Under the pieces are notes generated by a model that was given only the letters and a program-made list of their open reading frames with translations, searched no databases and was not told where the DNA came from. Position numbers and translations under genes: made by a program. 64,000 bases of DNA from Euptelea pleiosperma (lineage: Eukaryota; Streptophyta; Magnoliopsida; Ranunculales; Eupteleaceae): NCBI GenBank assembly GCA_035048495.1, contig CM068547.1, positions 29,395,913 to 29,459,912 of the forward strand, read 5' to 3'. This document shows, in pieces, positions 1-13,254 of this stretch. The first letter of the stretch is position 1. Every line of letters starts with the position of its first letter.

Positions 1-1740
1 GATGACACCTTTTTTTAAGTTTCTTAGTATTTCATTTCATTTTATTTTGGACACCCACGATTGGGCATTAGAGGGGGACGATTTATATTTGGGACGTATG
101 GGGTATTTTTATGTTTGTTAGACATTCTTGGGAATTTTGTTATATTTCTAGTATCTAATCTAGGCCATTGGTTACTTTCAATGGTTCGGATTAATCTTAG
201 GGTTTAGAGAGTCCTTCAAATGCTTGTTTACACTCATTTGAAGAGGCTAATGAATATTGAGTCTCTTTTGAGCATTCTCCCTGAGATAGCATTGGTGTGA
301 GGCCAAAGGTGTGGTTACTCGCGTGTTCTTCAGAGTTCAAATATTCTTCGTGATTCTTCGAGAACAAGTATGTGGGTTTTGAATTTTAGCAGCCGTAACC
401 AATCTTTTCTTTAATCAATCACCAAAAATCCTGGATTTCATGGCCGATTCATAACTCGATCTGGATTTATGGAACCTTCATCCGTAAATCAGATCAGTAC
501 CTGAATATTTGCCCAAACCCAAAAGCCAAACTCTCAATTGGGGAGAACTGAGATTCTGGCCAAACTAACGGTCAAAATCAACCCCAACTTGGATCGATTC
601 TTCTTGGAGAAATAGTATATGGGGTGGTTACACCAGAAAGCCCAAATCACGGAGCAATCTCTATCGTCAGTTTGATCTCCTGTCCGATTGGACCCGATCT
701 CTGTCCTGATTGCCCGGATTGCTTCATAAATTAGATCTGATGGTTATTTTTTGCTCTGATAATGTTTGTGAGCAATGATTAACTATTTTAAGGTTGTTGG
801 AATCCATTTACTTGCCTTTGATCAAATTTGTGCCATGATCTGTGAACCTCATGCATTTTATACTTTATCGGTTAAACCCGTTGGGCCTTAAAATCTCTTA
901 ATAATCCTGGATTAATTAATTATTGGATTGATTCCCTAGGCTAGTAGAAGCTAGACTTCCATAAACCTTCGCCTATTAATTTTATTAGGCTTGCACTGCG
1001 GCCTTTGATTTTTGCATGATGTTCAGCTAAATTATTATATTTGTTACTATTCTCAGCAATTTTATTTAATCTAAGTTTCATTAGTTAGGGTTATATCATT
1101 AGTCCTGCATCAGAGAGTGGAGCACACCATTCTAAGTTCATAAAATTTGTGAGACCATTTTCCTAAATTTGTTAATTAGCTTCTATTTTAAAAGAAAATA
1201 CTTGGTGCATAAACATACAAATTACTCTATGCCTATATATATATAGGTCAAGATCGGGGGACAACAATTTCATACAACGTTTTTGACAACAAGTCGGTGG
1301 GTCACCGCATACATGTCCCATCTATGAATGAATCTAGACATTAAGTCGGTGGGTCACCTCCAAGCCGTAGTTCAAAATCTTAAGCAGACCTGCTGAAAGT
1401 TTCTTCAGTGCAATGCCACTATTTTATGCATGTCAATCTACTTTCTAATAGATTGTCCACCATTATCCAAATGGTATTGATTAATATGTTCCACACCCAA
1501 ACCCTTGCAATGAAACTCAAATTCTAACTTCTGTCAGCAGTTGTACAACAAATAATGCATTGCAGTAACAACTGAAACATACAGAACCATTAATTCCATA
1601 AATCACATTCTTGATGCCACAGATACCCCATGGGTAGAAATACAGATGCAATTGACCTAAATACAACTTATAGGAGAGGAGACAAAGGTAATAACATACA
1701 CAATCTCCCACCAACTACCTGACTAAAAGAGCAAACTTAC
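1..1740. other. Spacer or intron, no gene recognised
   Basis: No coding exon was found on either strand. The neighbouring CHY1-type gene ends its last visible exon at 1741 with a GT donor, so this stretch is probably an intron of that gene and the remaining exons lie left of the window. The only recognisable item is one MITE terminal repeat at 1246-1290. Confidence 0.6.
1246..1290 (+). repeat. Single terminal repeat of a MULE-type MITE family
   Basis: This 45-bp stretch closely matches the 46-bp terminal repeat of the intact element at 57606-58003, sharing the core GATCGGGGGACAACA. No partner inverted copy was found nearby, so it is a truncated relic. Confidence 0.7.
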
Positions 1741-4700
1741 CTGTGATAAGAGCTCTTTTCTTTCAGAGGGGGTTGCTGTGAAAACTCATCAATAATTGTG
1801 GAGACAACAGCTGGATCAGTTGTATTCACCTTAAACAGTGCTTCTTCTAGCAATGGCAAGCTCTGTTCACTGATAGAATACAAATTAAAATAGCATTCAT
1901 GTGACACACATCCTTCCAAGATGAACATAAAAGTGACACCTTCACATGATCACCGATAGATATTGCATGGATAGTAAGTAGCAGTATAAAAAGCATCTTG
2001 TGTTCTAATAATTGTATATAATAAAGCATAACCATTTTGTATGAGCAAGGATAAATAACAAAGTTTGGACTTGAAACCGAGTCAATTCCCTATTTCCAGT
2101 ATAACTTGCCTGAGGTTATTTAAAACAACATTATAAACTATATGTAGGGAAGAGAAAAAGAGAGTCGAACATGCATTATTCGGCTTCCTCATAATCTTAT
2201 TTATAAGAACCTAGAGTGCATAAAAGAGCTGAAAAGACAAAATTACCCTTAATGACAAAAATGAGCTCTAACACTATATAACCTCTATACACTGAAACCG
2301 ACCAATAAAAAACTATATGCATTATACTTCTCTTATTTTTGAGAGAGTCGAATTCATCCCCAACAAAGCCAAGCTGACTGGTGTTACTAATTACAACTCA
2401 TCGGAGTTCTAAATCATGTTATAGTTAGTTTGGGCAGATCTGTATTTTGGTTTATATATTACTCGGCATGTAAAATTAGATAGAAGTATACCATGGCAGG
2501 GACAAAGTGAGTTGCTAGGCCACATGCGAGCATTTCAGCACCATCCAACCTTGCACCTGTAAGACCAACATATTCTCCTGGCAAGAGATAATGATGGAAG
2601 GAAAATGATGATTAAGCACAAGTGAAATCTAACAACCTACCTAGACATTATTAAAGAATATCCAAGTAGTTACTAGATGAGGATAAATACTGAAAAGCTA
2701 GTGACCACCCAATATAGATTTACTAAAAAATCTTGGAAGTATGTTGTGCCTCAACATATTTGCAAACACATAGATAGACCTCATGTATCCTTGCCAATAT
2801 GTAAGTACAGGTACAATGATGCACATACTCAACAATTCTATGAGTCCAGTGGTTGTGCAATACCGAGAAAATAAAACTTCAAATTGCAAGGGAAGACTCT
2901 TACTAAGGGTTTTATTCATTTCGAGATTATGGTGCAATTCTATGTAACAGACCTTCCAAATCAAGAATCCCATAATGATGCATGTGTTTTAAATGATGAC
3001 AAAAAACCAAGCGTCCATTGAAGCCACAATGAACAAATGAGGTCCGAGATGATCAATCTCGCATGGGGCTCCAAACAGTCAGTTTCAACTTTCAAGTACA
3101 TATAACTTTTCGCTCAATTATCAAGGACGCACAAACAAGTTGGGAAACTCTTTACAAAATTTCTGATGGCTATTTCTATAATTTTCGCAAGATTGGATTC
3201 CTTCAGGCCTCAAAACAGTGATAGAAATCACTTATCAATCAGAGAAAAAACAGTGTTAGAAACCTGGTTATAACCGGGTTTAACGATATTTTAGTCATTA
3301 TTAGAGCTATTTTAGGTGGTCGGTTGAGATTACTTTCTCATCCCCTGAGTTAGATTATATAGAAATGTTTTAAAAGGTGATTGAGGCTAAGGCCTCGAGG
3401 CAAGGCATCCCTAAAACACTGTAAGACTACTAAAAAGGTGAAATTCTTCTGAGGTATGCTTCATCCACTGAGGCTATAAAAAAGTGTATGCCTCATGCCC
3501 TTTACTCCTTTAAGGCCTCGTGTCAAAGGCATGTGCCTAGCATGCATATGTTGGTACGACTAATTTTATGTTGTCGTACCTTAAAAAAAAATTCATTTTT
3601 TCTTTTTGTTTTTCCTCCCCCATAACCCTAAGATATACAATAATAAGATCGTCTAGGCTAAATCACAATGATAAAAAAAAATCTTTCTCTCCACATGAAA
3701 TGGAATAACAATTTTTCCTAATTTTCACTTTTATATTGTATGTATTTCAGTTTCAGTTATAGTCATAGTTTCAAGATTAGCTGAATTTTTTGGCAATTTT
3801 TTAGATTTATGACCTGGCAAAGTGAAAATTTTCCGGCAATGTTTTTATTCAGGACCAAAACTTTGAAACAAATGAACACTTCTATCCCATATTTTCAACA
3901 TTTCCTTGCTTTAGGGAGGTCCTTAGTGAAAAACAACCACTCCTTAAGTGGTTCAAGTCAAAAACAACTTGTAGGGGTTGAAATCAAGATCAATTATTCA
4001 GGTTGTGTATATTGAAGTTGTTCTTCGGTAAAACCAATTATCTCAGTAATTTTATGTTTCTTTCATACATTTAACCTACATTAGTATTACAAATGTGTAA
4101 GTACGTCAAATCTCCAAACATCTTTAAGTTGGAAATCTTTTACAAAACTTCTCCATAGAAAATTATGCTTCCTCGAATTAATTCTGAATTTTAATTGAGA
4201 AAAGCTTAAGGCAAAGTTGAAGTTCAGTACCTTGGCAATAGTATTCAATTAAGAACAAGGTGCGAGGCATATGCTTACGCTTTAGGGCATTAAAGCACCT
4301 CGCTTCATGCTTCAGTGTTTAAAAACATTGTTTTAGACTTTTACTTTCTTAACTATGATACCGGATACTTCAACATGACTGTCATAGCCATATCATATCG
4401 CATCGTTACCAATACTAGTACTAGATACTGCATGGATACTTCTATATTTCTCATTTTCCATTGTGCTACTGTGTATTTTCCCAATAGTTTCCTTATTTCT
4501 TAGGTCAATAGGAAGATAATAATAATGTATTATGACAAACTTTACTATATCAAAATTTAGATATTTCATTATATTTGGCATGATGTGAAAATTAAATAAA
4601 GATACTTAGCTTGAAAAATGAAAAATTAAAGCCATGGTATGAACATATTGGATGGTATCAGTACGAGCATATCCATGTCCTGGATTTCGGAAAATGAAGA

Positions 4701-7700
4701 GTTGTATCCCCATTTCCCGTACCAGTGTCCATATCAATATCTGTATCTGGGCATCCTAGTTTCTCAAATATAAAAGGAGAGCACTGTAAAGGGGAATATT
4801 TTGATTTATTGAATGAATTTTACTCTAGGATTTTAATTCCTTTGATATTTTTTGGGTGTTTTAGTGGAGTCCTTTGCAAGAGGTTTTACCTAGGTTTCCC
4901 TCTAAGAAACATCGTCTTTGATGGAGAATTGGAGTTTTATCTTCAAATCTAATAACTATTCTTCCTACCACAGAGCAAGGGATGCATTTTTCTGTGCAAC
5001 AGGTTCCTTACCAATATAAGCACAACAGTGTGTGTGTAGAACCTATCCAAGGTCCCTGATATTGTATAAGCTTCATGCAAACTGTTTCTGACATTAAACA
5101 GCTTAACATTAAACTTTGCTAAAGCTGATAACCTGCTTGCGTTTTTAATCGAGAAAAGCTTATGTAGCTTTGCTCTTATTTATTACTGAAACGTTATTTA
5201 ATTTGGGTCAGTAGATCAGTACCACATATAATAGAGTGAACAAGTTTTTCTAGTCTTCTAGACGCTATCAAAGGTGAATGAAAGAACTCTATCTCCTAAT
5301 TGAAAATAGGAAAAGTTATCAGTATTGTTAGAAATATAATTGGTAATAACTATTAAACAAACATACATAAGGATAGATTGGCATTACCAAAGAAGCCAGG
5401 GAGTCTGGATAGATAATAAGAAGCTCCTACATCTGGGAATAGTCCCAGTGCTGTTTCTGGCATGGCAAACACCTGTCAAAAGACTACTGTAAGATGTAAT
5501 GCCATAAAGAAAATAACAACAACAATATCTTGAGATGCCAATCAATATCGTATTGGTACCAGTACCCGGTACCAGTATCAGTATCGTGTCGTGCCGATAT
5601 GGGTACAACAAGTATGTCGAAGTATCTGGGCATTATAGGGGAATAAAGAAGCCTTTATCCTTGATGGTTCTTTATTTCCTTTCCATTTCATCAAGTGCAT
5701 TTAAATGGATCGAGAAGGCCTGATGCATGTGCAGTGTGCACAACCTAAGTAATTTTAATATACTTACATATTCTACTATAGATTATATTTCTTCATTTTT
5801 ATAATTGTCTGTGCATCTCTAAACTGGGAACAAACCTTATGCTTTTATGCCCCCTCCACCCCTCCTGCCACACTTTCTGATCATGGTCGCACATTTTTTA
5901 TAATGTGGATGAGCATCCCAGCATAAGAATAGAAACAACAGGAACTACTTAATAGTACAAGCAATGGAACAATATAATGGTCTTAAATCACCAGTTGAAT
6001 GGTTGGTTTGTCTTCTAACATGTCACACATAATGAATGTATCTGCTTTTAATATGCTGACAGTTATATAAAAGAATAAAACTTTCTGGGGTGATCCTCAT
6101 AAAAATAATGAAGCAACAGGAAATTAATAGAGCAATGCTAAACTACGAACAATTTAAAAAGTAAGAAGAAACCACAGAATCAACTTGACAGTTATAAATC
6201 TAAATTCTAAAGAGGAAAAAAAATTCATAACTTCCAGTAATTTGAAAATTAAATAAGATAAATAGTGAAAATATTTGTTTACTGATTTGTTTTGTGATAA
6301 GTCTTAGGTGAAAAATGCTATTCATTAAATTAAGTTGACTTTTAACAGGTTCATGCAAAATGCCATAACAATTCTAAGTTACAACAATGAGAGAGAAAGT
6401 ACCGAATTTTCTGTGGCAACACGGAATCTACCATGTATGGAAGCTCCAGCCCCACCTCCCATCACAATTCCATTAAGAATTGAAACCTTCAATCATGTTT
6501 GTTCATTAATAATATGACTGAATATTACTTCCAGATAAAATTCATACAATTAACTCAACAAAGAAACCCTGAAAAAGAAAATTCATATGGAAATAATAAC
6601 GAGAAAATGATGCCAAAATTGCAAATGATCACCTGGGGTCTGCTGTATGTAGCCATCATATAATTTAAGGTGAATTCATCCCAGAAAAATTTTGCACCTA
6701 ATCTCCAATGACCTGATGAATTCAAATGGGGGTACAAGGTAATACCAACTTTGTTTTGATGTCTAATAAATCCAACAAACTAAGCTATTTCACGTTCTCA
6801 TAAACATCCATCATTTTTCCAATGGGTGATGGTCAATGAATCCCATAGAACTAGGAAACGGGAAAGAATGGTACAAGGAAAATCAAAGAAGAAAACATAT
6901 ACACTATAACAAAGGGCCATAGCTCCTGGGTATTTCAGATAATAAGGATCAATTGAAATATTATCCAGACTGAAAGAAAGAACCTTTACCTTCAGTGACA
7001 TCATTAGCCACAGCTGCAACATCACCACCGGCACAAAATGCTCTTCCTTTTCCCTGAAAACATATAACCAGATCAATTATAAGTCATGAAATACATAAGA
7101 ATACAAAGTAAAGAAAACAATTACCACATTTATACATCAATATCAGAGCACGTAGTCGAACCCGAAAAACCAATGCATATTATTTGATTCAATATGTATA
7201 GGTCTGTGAACAATGTTGTGCACTTTTTGTTAGAAAAAGGTAAAAAAAATCATAATGTGAAACAAATTATGGGAAGTCGAATTGAATACTTTATGTTTAT
7301 ATTGGATGACTTGACGTGTACTTTTGGTTAAAAAAAGCTAGAAAAATAAAACCACATGTACTTAATATGGAAAATAGGGACTAATAATAATGCAATGTTT
7401 ATAACATGGATGTACTTTATAAATAATTATTCAGGAAGGCAATAACTCAAAATGTCTCCCAAGTTATTGGCAATAATAATGTTTTCGCCATATCTTCTGA
7501 TACGCAACTCAATTAAAAAAAAAGTGCTTAGCTGCTTATGCCTAAACATGGTTCAAAGTATCATTCTATCTCGGAATGTCTCAGCTGAAATGTCTTGGTC
7601 TCAGGGGTGATCGCAACGACACACTACGGGTCTCGGCTTTGTCTTGTACCCTATCGGTTGAGAGGTCTTGTTTTTTCAACTGACCAAGACTTTAATTCAA

Positions 7701-8392
7701 GTGCATAAATGCGTGAAAGCCACTAAGGATTTCCAAAATTTTATTTCTTTTAATCCCATCCCACACATGTATACAATCATAGGTGCATCGAATGAAGCAA
7801 AGATAGTTAAATGCTCATGCATAAATAAAAAAGACCATGCAGTATGGACATACTTTCATCTCATTAGATTCCAAGAATGATTAGAATATTTCTTTGCATT
7901 TTCTCTTCTTTACAGTTAAAACATTCGTCATTTCAACTGATAATGTGTATGGAAGAGTACCTTCACAATCACCAACTTGACTTCAGAATCCTCCTCATAA
8001 GCATTAAAAAGCTCTAGTAATCGATAAACCTGAAAATCCATCATTAAACAGAGTTGTCAGTTTCTCAGATCACAATATTCATGTTATAGCGGGTTTGGTT
8101 CTTCACTCAGGATCCAATTTCCAATCTGACAAGCCCTTGTATTAAAATAGTTCCTAATTCCCAACCCTATGTAATGATGACATGGCACTTTTTGAGTGCT
8201 TTGTCGACACTATCCTGACACTTATGACAGTGTCACCCTTTATTTTATTTTATAGATACTGATTTCTAAAAGAGAGCTGGTGTGTTCCCTACTCCACAAC
8301 TAAGTTACCATGGAGTGGAGCAGGTGCGAGTGCGGGATTGCGGGAGAGTCGAATTCAAAAGGGTCCCAAGGTTTGGAGACTTCGGAGCGTGG

Positions 8393-8431
<39 letters not shown>

Positions 8432-10866
8432 GGAGGGAGAGGGAGGGAGAGAGGGTAAGATATTTGCTTTACAAAAGGAGAAGGCTGTTTAAAAGTCAAT
8501 TGATAAAATCACTTGGGGATCACTTTACATCACTGAACTCATAAATCTTGACACACTGAAAAAAATTTGTTGAACTTTTAAATTCATGGAGTGATGATAT
8601 CATAAAAAATAATTTCAAACAAGTGTTGATTGGCCCAGATACCTGGAAGGCAATAAAGCAACAAAATGCAGATTTTTCCATTTTCTCTACCTATACCTGT
8701 AATTGTGTATATACCATTAATATTGGTGTGGACCAGAAAAAACCAACTTAAGAGGAGTTTTCAAAGCCAGTGAACAAAGAAGGCCAATGAAGACTTGAGT
8801 CTTGTGCATGCAAAACATGTTTGAATAAGCCGTAACATATATAGATGTTTGTTTAATAATGGTTTACAATGTTCTCAATTCTCTTATATCCTTGGGTCCT
8901 AATATCTCCTCTTCGTACATGAGCCAGAATCCCAGTCGCAACACCTCTGACCACAAGCATGCTATTAGCATTGTATGCAACATGTACGAACATGTACAAC
9001 ATGGTGAAATGTTCATGCAAGTTGAGATTGGAACTAATAGAACATAATACAACAAACTTGCATGCACTTGCAAGATAAGTAAATAACATTTGACTCCAAC
9101 ATATAATATACAGTGGGCATAATTAAGAAACAAATAACCCGTTGTACATCCAAAAGACAACAAATTTAATTTTTGAGAACAAAGAAAATAGTAAGTACTT
9201 CAAACTCAAAAGAGTAATGATTTTTGAGTTCTAGTAATCATTAGTTTCAAATATTGTATTGTCCGAAGTATTAGGGGGATAGTCACAAAGTCGGGATTCA
9301 GCAAAAAATCGGCAAGGGGTCAAGTTGGTAAAATTCGGATAAATTCAGTAAAAATCGGCAGAAATCGACAAAAATAAAAAATTATATCATGGCATTTTTC
9401 AAGTTAGAAATGTTGTTTTTAACAAAACATATTTATATGATGAAAATCACATCTATAATTCCATTATAATTAGTCATAATTCATAACTCATAAGCATGAT
9501 ATGTCATTCATAATTCCAAAAATCGGCAAAATTGGAATCAAAAGGGGAAAAAATGGGTCTCAGTCGATTAATCGGCAAAATTGGTCAAAATCGCTGATTA
9601 ATCGCCGATTTTTTTTATTAATCGGAGATTTTACTGATTTTGCCGATTAATCGGCGATTGATTCATGAATTCGAAAAATTGGAGATTTTTGGAGAATTTT
9701 TTAAAAATCAGAGATTTTTGTGACTAGGATTAGGGGTAAGCTGAAAACCAATATGTATTGTACAATACATACCAATACAATACGATCTGTTGAAAGGTTC
9801 CCAATATGCATCAACACATTACTCTAAAGTCTGATTGTTCCATAAGTAACCTAAAAACATGATGTTTAAAGCAATTAAACCACCCTTACCATATTTACAC
9901 TAAAAAGGATCAACTTCTGTTCAATCCAACCATACATTGAGTTGTCCTTGCCTTGATGATCATCATCACCAAAAATCTCATTTCAAAATTGTTAACCATA
10001 AACAAAATTGACCCAAAATAATGGTTTAATTGAATAATCTGGATTTTCAAATTGAAGTTAATTTTTCATGAGATTAGGAATGTTGAAATGTCCTAATATT
10101 TTGTGAAGAGGGTAACCATAGTATGAAAAGGGTGGGGTTGGATTGTCCAGCATGATCTCCATGTGGGCCCCACCATCGGATGTAAGAAATGGATGTATGG
10201 ACTCACTATTATTACCATTTAAACCATATTTCCAACACATTTAGGCATCAGAAAATAATCCATGTCTGAGAAGGAAATATGTGATAACGAAGTAAATTAT
10301 CGAAAAAAACCATTGAGCATACCATTTGATGTGAGAGGGCATTCAATTGACGAGGCCTATTTAGTATCAATGTCCTTACAAATGAATTCTCTTCAACCAA
10401 AACCTGCCGAACAATGGAAAACTGGTGAGTCAATAAACCTACATTGAAACTCAGTCTATATCGCTATTCGACCTGCGTAAATGTACTGTGACCATAACTG
10501 CTAATGCAATCAAAACAATGTTTGAAGTTTGAACCTCTATAAACATTAAAATGGTATCAAAGAAATGATTTTATTATGATTCAAAAGATCAAAAACAATA
10601 TTTTGCTAAAACTTAGCTTTAATTCAGCGTTTCTGAAACTGTAAATTATGAGTTTTTGAACGAAGACGAGGATTTCAAATGATTCAAATAGAGGTCTGAA
10701 ACCTTATAGATTTACAATTGAAACCTTGAAAGGAAAAAAAAATCCCTAAACAGTGAAAAACATAGATATCCAAATCTGGCTTATTGATTATTTCGGGAAA
10801 ATATTCTTGAAGGAGCAATCGAAGGACCTGGTCAGTGTCGCCGTTGGTTGAATTGCGAGACGCCAT
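1741..10866 (-). CDS. CHY1: 3-hydroxyisobutyryl-CoA hydrolase (CHY1 type), 3' part outside window
   Basis: CHY1-type enzymes hydrolyse 3-hydroxyisobutyryl-CoA in valine catabolism and belong to the crotonase superfamily. Nine exons can be read with GT-AG borders: 10866-10828, 10403-10323, 8029-7961, 7053-6990, 6712-6633, 6486-6403, 5472-5388, 2577-2492 and 1862-1741. They give about 236 residues of a family that is usually about 380 long. The ATG at 10866 starts [13 protein letters not shown], and the next exon begins [17 protein letters not shown]. Visible motifs are the oxyanion-hole loop AFCAGGDV (69-76), MGGGAG, and the catalytic pair Glu145 (FAMPE) and Asp153 (LFPDVG). The exon phases agree throughout and there is no stop, so this copy looks functional. 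A G-box palindrome from a foldback element lies 115 bp upstream of the ATG. A decayed paralogue lies at 24485-38346. Confidence 0.92.
3340..5340. other. CHY1 intron 7 with dispersed repeat fragments
   Basis: No exon is seen here. At about 3360-3550 there are GAGGC/GCCTC-rich palindromic pieces that recur near 4250-4320. The stretch at about 4640-4760 carries a TATC/CCAGTAC-rich repeat that recurs at about 5530-5610 next to exon 7. Both look like old MITE fragments; borders and target duplications could not be defined. Confidence 0.4.
8393..8455. repeat. Compound microsatellite (TA)n-(GA)n
   Basis: A TA run is followed directly by GA and GGGA repeats in CHY1 intron 2. Open frames crossing it are low-complexity artefacts. 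Confidence 0.9.
9278..9728. mobile_element. hAT-like MITE with 8-bp target duplication
   Basis: The element is 451 bp and lies in CHY1 intron 2. Its ends, GATAGTCACAAA and TTTGTGACTAGG, are inverted repeats with 10 of 12 matching. They are flanked by a perfect 8-bp direct repeat, ATTAGGGG, at 9270-9277 and 9729-9736. The interior is filled with short motifs of the type AATCGGC and GCCGATTAATCGG. An 8-bp target duplication is typical of the hAT superfamily. No coding capacity is seen. Confidence 0.8.
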
Positions 10867-10978
10867 GATTCTTTCTTTGGAGAAGCTCTGAGAATCCCAA
10901 ATTCCCGACTAAAATTATCGGAGTCTCGGAGACGTACCGAGAGAGGAGAGAAAACGACTTCTCTCAACAGCGGCTTAT

Positions 10979-10992
10979 GTGCCACGTGGCAC
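10979..10992. promoter_or_regulatory. G-box palindrome upstream of CHY1
   Basis: GTGCCACGTGGCAC is a perfect 14-bp palindrome with a CACGTG core, about 115 bp upstream of the CHY1 ATG at 10866. CACGTG is the classic bZIP/bHLH G-box, and the flanks resemble an ABA-response element. It is also the end of a foldback repeat, so any regulatory role would have come from a transposon. Function is inferred only. Confidence 0.5.
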
Positions 10993-11045
10993 GCTTTTCG
11001 AGATTACTGACTGCATGGATGTGTGGCTCATTCCTATGTGGACCC

Positions 11046-11224
11046 GAGTAAAACTTCTGTCACAATGGGATTGCAAATCACACAAAACACAGCCAATCAG
11101 TTCTCGGCACGTTCACCTAAAATGCAAAAGCAATGGGTACGTTGCAAAGCACTTGTGTACGTGCCGAGAACTCATTGGCTGTGTTTTGTGTGATTTACAA
11201 TTTCGTGTGATAGAAGTTATACTC
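11046..11224. mobile_element. MULE-type MITE, long TIRs, 9-bp target duplication
   Basis: The 179-bp element has inverted repeats of about 65 bp that start GAGTAAAACTTCTGTCACA on the left and end TGTGATAGAAGTTATACTC on the right. It is flanked by a perfect 9-bp direct repeat TGTGGACCC at 11037-11045 and 11225-11233. Long TIRs with a 9-bp duplication indicate a Mutator-like non-autonomous element. A truncated relative lies at about 11862-11990. Confidence 0.85.
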
Positions 11225-11424
11225 TGTGGACCCATAGACGAAAAACAAGTACGATTGACGATTTCTAGCCATGAGTCTTTTCATGGATTCATTTTAGCCG
11301 TAGGATTGGATAGTGTGCCACGTGGCATATCTCATTTCTCAACAGACTCAGAGAGAGAGAGAGAACTTGCACCGTAGCGTTGCAACAGCCAAGGTGATGT
11401 GGCATTATTCAAGACCACAAATAA

Positions 11425-11827
11425 AGGGAAAAATTTTAGATGGAGAGGACTTTGGATGCAGTCGATGCAGAGGTGTCTCGTGGCCCTACACAGCTCATTT
11501 TTTGGGCCTACTAACCGCATGGATGTTTAGCCCACCCCTTGGTCGATAAATACACGAAAAATCAGTCTCATTTATTTTCTCTAGCCATAGATTATAGCAC
11601 TTTTATAGGATTGATTGTAGCCGTTGAATTCAAACATGTTTATTTTTGGGCACTTAATCCAATGGCTAGAAATTATCAAGCAAGCTGATTTTTGGTTTGC
11701 CTATCCACCAAGAGGTGGGGTATACATCCATGCGGTTAGTGGGTCCAAACAAATGAGCCATGTTGGGCCACGAGACCCCTCTTCATCGACTGCATACAAA
11801 GTCCTTGCATCTAAATTTTTTCCCCAA
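11425..11827. mobile_element. Foldback element, about 400 bp, arms about 180 bp
   Basis: The two halves are imperfect inverted copies. The left arm begins GGGAAAAATTTTAGATG and the right arm ends with its complement near 11827. Each arm includes a GCAGTCGATG tract, a CCGCATGGATGT tract and a CTAGCCA tract. Related arms recur at 38.7, 43.9, 49.8, 52.8, 54.0, 54.7 and 61.9 kb. No protein is encoded. Confidence 0.75.
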
Positions 11828-12055
11828 ACAGAGCTTGGTTACGTTACATATCACTTTTTTGGGAGTAAAACTTCTATCACAAGAAATTGTAAATCACACA
11901 ATCACAAGCCAATGAGTTCTCGGCACGTACACAAGTGCTTTTGCATGTGGTTTTATTTTAGGTATACGTGCGGAGAACTCATTGAAATCACCAATCAGAC
12001 TAATCTTAACATTCATATGGTCAGCGTCCTCTAAAAAAGTGTGCCACGTGGCTCC
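11828..12055. repeat. Truncated foldback arm with a MITE relative, ending in a G-box
   Basis: A second copy of the GAGTAAAACTTCT MITE starts near 11862, but its right arm is shortened. The block ends with GCCACGTGGC at 12043-12052, as other foldback copies do. Confidence 0.55.
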
Positions 12056-12344
12056 TACTGTGGGTGGTCAAGGGTTAAGACTTTTCATTTGTAAAGGGGG
12101 TGTTGCAAAAATTTAACCACTTTGGATTGTTACAAAAGTCCCCTATATATTTGAGATTGAATTAGTAAGACCCCCTTGTTCTTCTAGGATTTCTCACTGG
12201 GCCCAAATTTTTTAACATTATATTGATTTGGAATGCCTAAGTCTTTATTCCTTCTTAAGTGAGGAGGGTGTCAAAAAAAAAGACAAAACTTTCGAGACGT
12301 AGACGAAGCAAAAAGTGTAGTAGAGAAAGCACTTGCCTTCATGA

Positions 12345-12565
12345 TTTATAGTCATGGTTCGAAGTCTCGGCCGATCCTGTTCTGGATCGGGTGATCCGGA
12401 TCAGGATAGGAGCCCACTGATCCGATCCAAAAAATGTATCATCTCGTCCCGAGATCACTGTTTTCCAAAGATGTTTCGCTTCATCTCGGGCGAGATGTGC
12501 CAATCCCATTCTGAATAGGACCGATCCGGTTCGGGATGGAGCCCATCAATCCGGCCTCCGATCCC
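12345..12565. repeat. GATCCG-rich dispersed repeat
   Basis: Dense GATCCG/CGGATC motifs follow GGTTCGAAGTCTCGGC. The same tract in reverse orientation occurs at about 45720-45825, so this is a dispersed, probably MITE-type, family. Ends and target duplication are not defined. Confidence 0.5.
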
Positions 12566-13254
12566 GATATTTTGAACCCTGTTTATTGTTTGCCAATCCT
12601 TTTTCGCTACCTCAACCTGTGTACTTTTTGGTCTTCCCCTTTTTTAAGATCTTCCATCTACACAATGGTGCTCCTCACTGCTGCCATCAAAGAACTTAAT
12701 TTGTTGTACATGATCAAAGCATCTCAATTGACTCAAACACACTCGTGTAGGTCTAAGACTCATACCACGTGGCTCATATGGTGGGCAGTCATCGTGGGCG
12801 GTCAGCAAAGTTTTACTAGTCAAGCAATGCCAGAGGCAAAATTCCCCCCCCTCTAAACCACCCCTACCAAGATGGCGTCGACAGAAAAACTACACATTGA
12901 ATCAGTTTGTTACCGATCCACCTTTGGCCTCATTAGCTACCCCACAAGTCAATGGCAGGAGGAACGCTAATCCTAATGGCATAGGGAGAAAAAAAGTATC
13001 CAATCGCTATCTTTGTTCAACGTGTCAATGTGAGGGCATTTTGGCTGTTGTGTAACCCATACTATCCAGCAGGTACTAGCCTGGTCCCGTGATCCTCGAC
13101 TGCTCTTACCGTAATAGGTGAAAATACAGAATTAACTGCCTGCTTGCCACAAAGGGTGAGTTTTCAAGAAAGACATAATCAACCAATCTTATTTATAAAG
13201 TAAGTTCACTTGACAAAAGCAAACTTTTTTACAAACCAGCTAAACATTAAAGCT
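12566..13254. other. Spacer downstream of TTL
   Basis: No gene was recognised. A short foldback fragment with CCACGTGGCTC lies near 12766. The rest probably includes the TTL 3' UTR near 13254, but no clear poly(A) signal could be assigned. Confidence 0.5.

Larger units (their letters stand above)
10977..11333. mobile_element. Foldback element with G-box ends, interrupted by a MITE
   Basis: Both ends carry GCCACGTGGC (10981-10990 and 11317-11326). Inner parts match the foldback family that is common in this window, with tracts such as GATTTCTAGCCAT and GCATGGATG. A separate MITE sits inside at 11046-11224. Open frames across the region are unrelated to any protein I know. Confidence 0.6.

Noticed and set aside
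11425..11827. Foldbacks as microRNA precursors
   Set aside because: The arms are long, multi-copy and transposon-like; no mature miRNA known to me is visible. Small-RNA data would be needed.
10979..12034. Several open frames of 78-136 codons
   Set aside because: They run through foldback and MITE arms on both strands and resemble no protein family.
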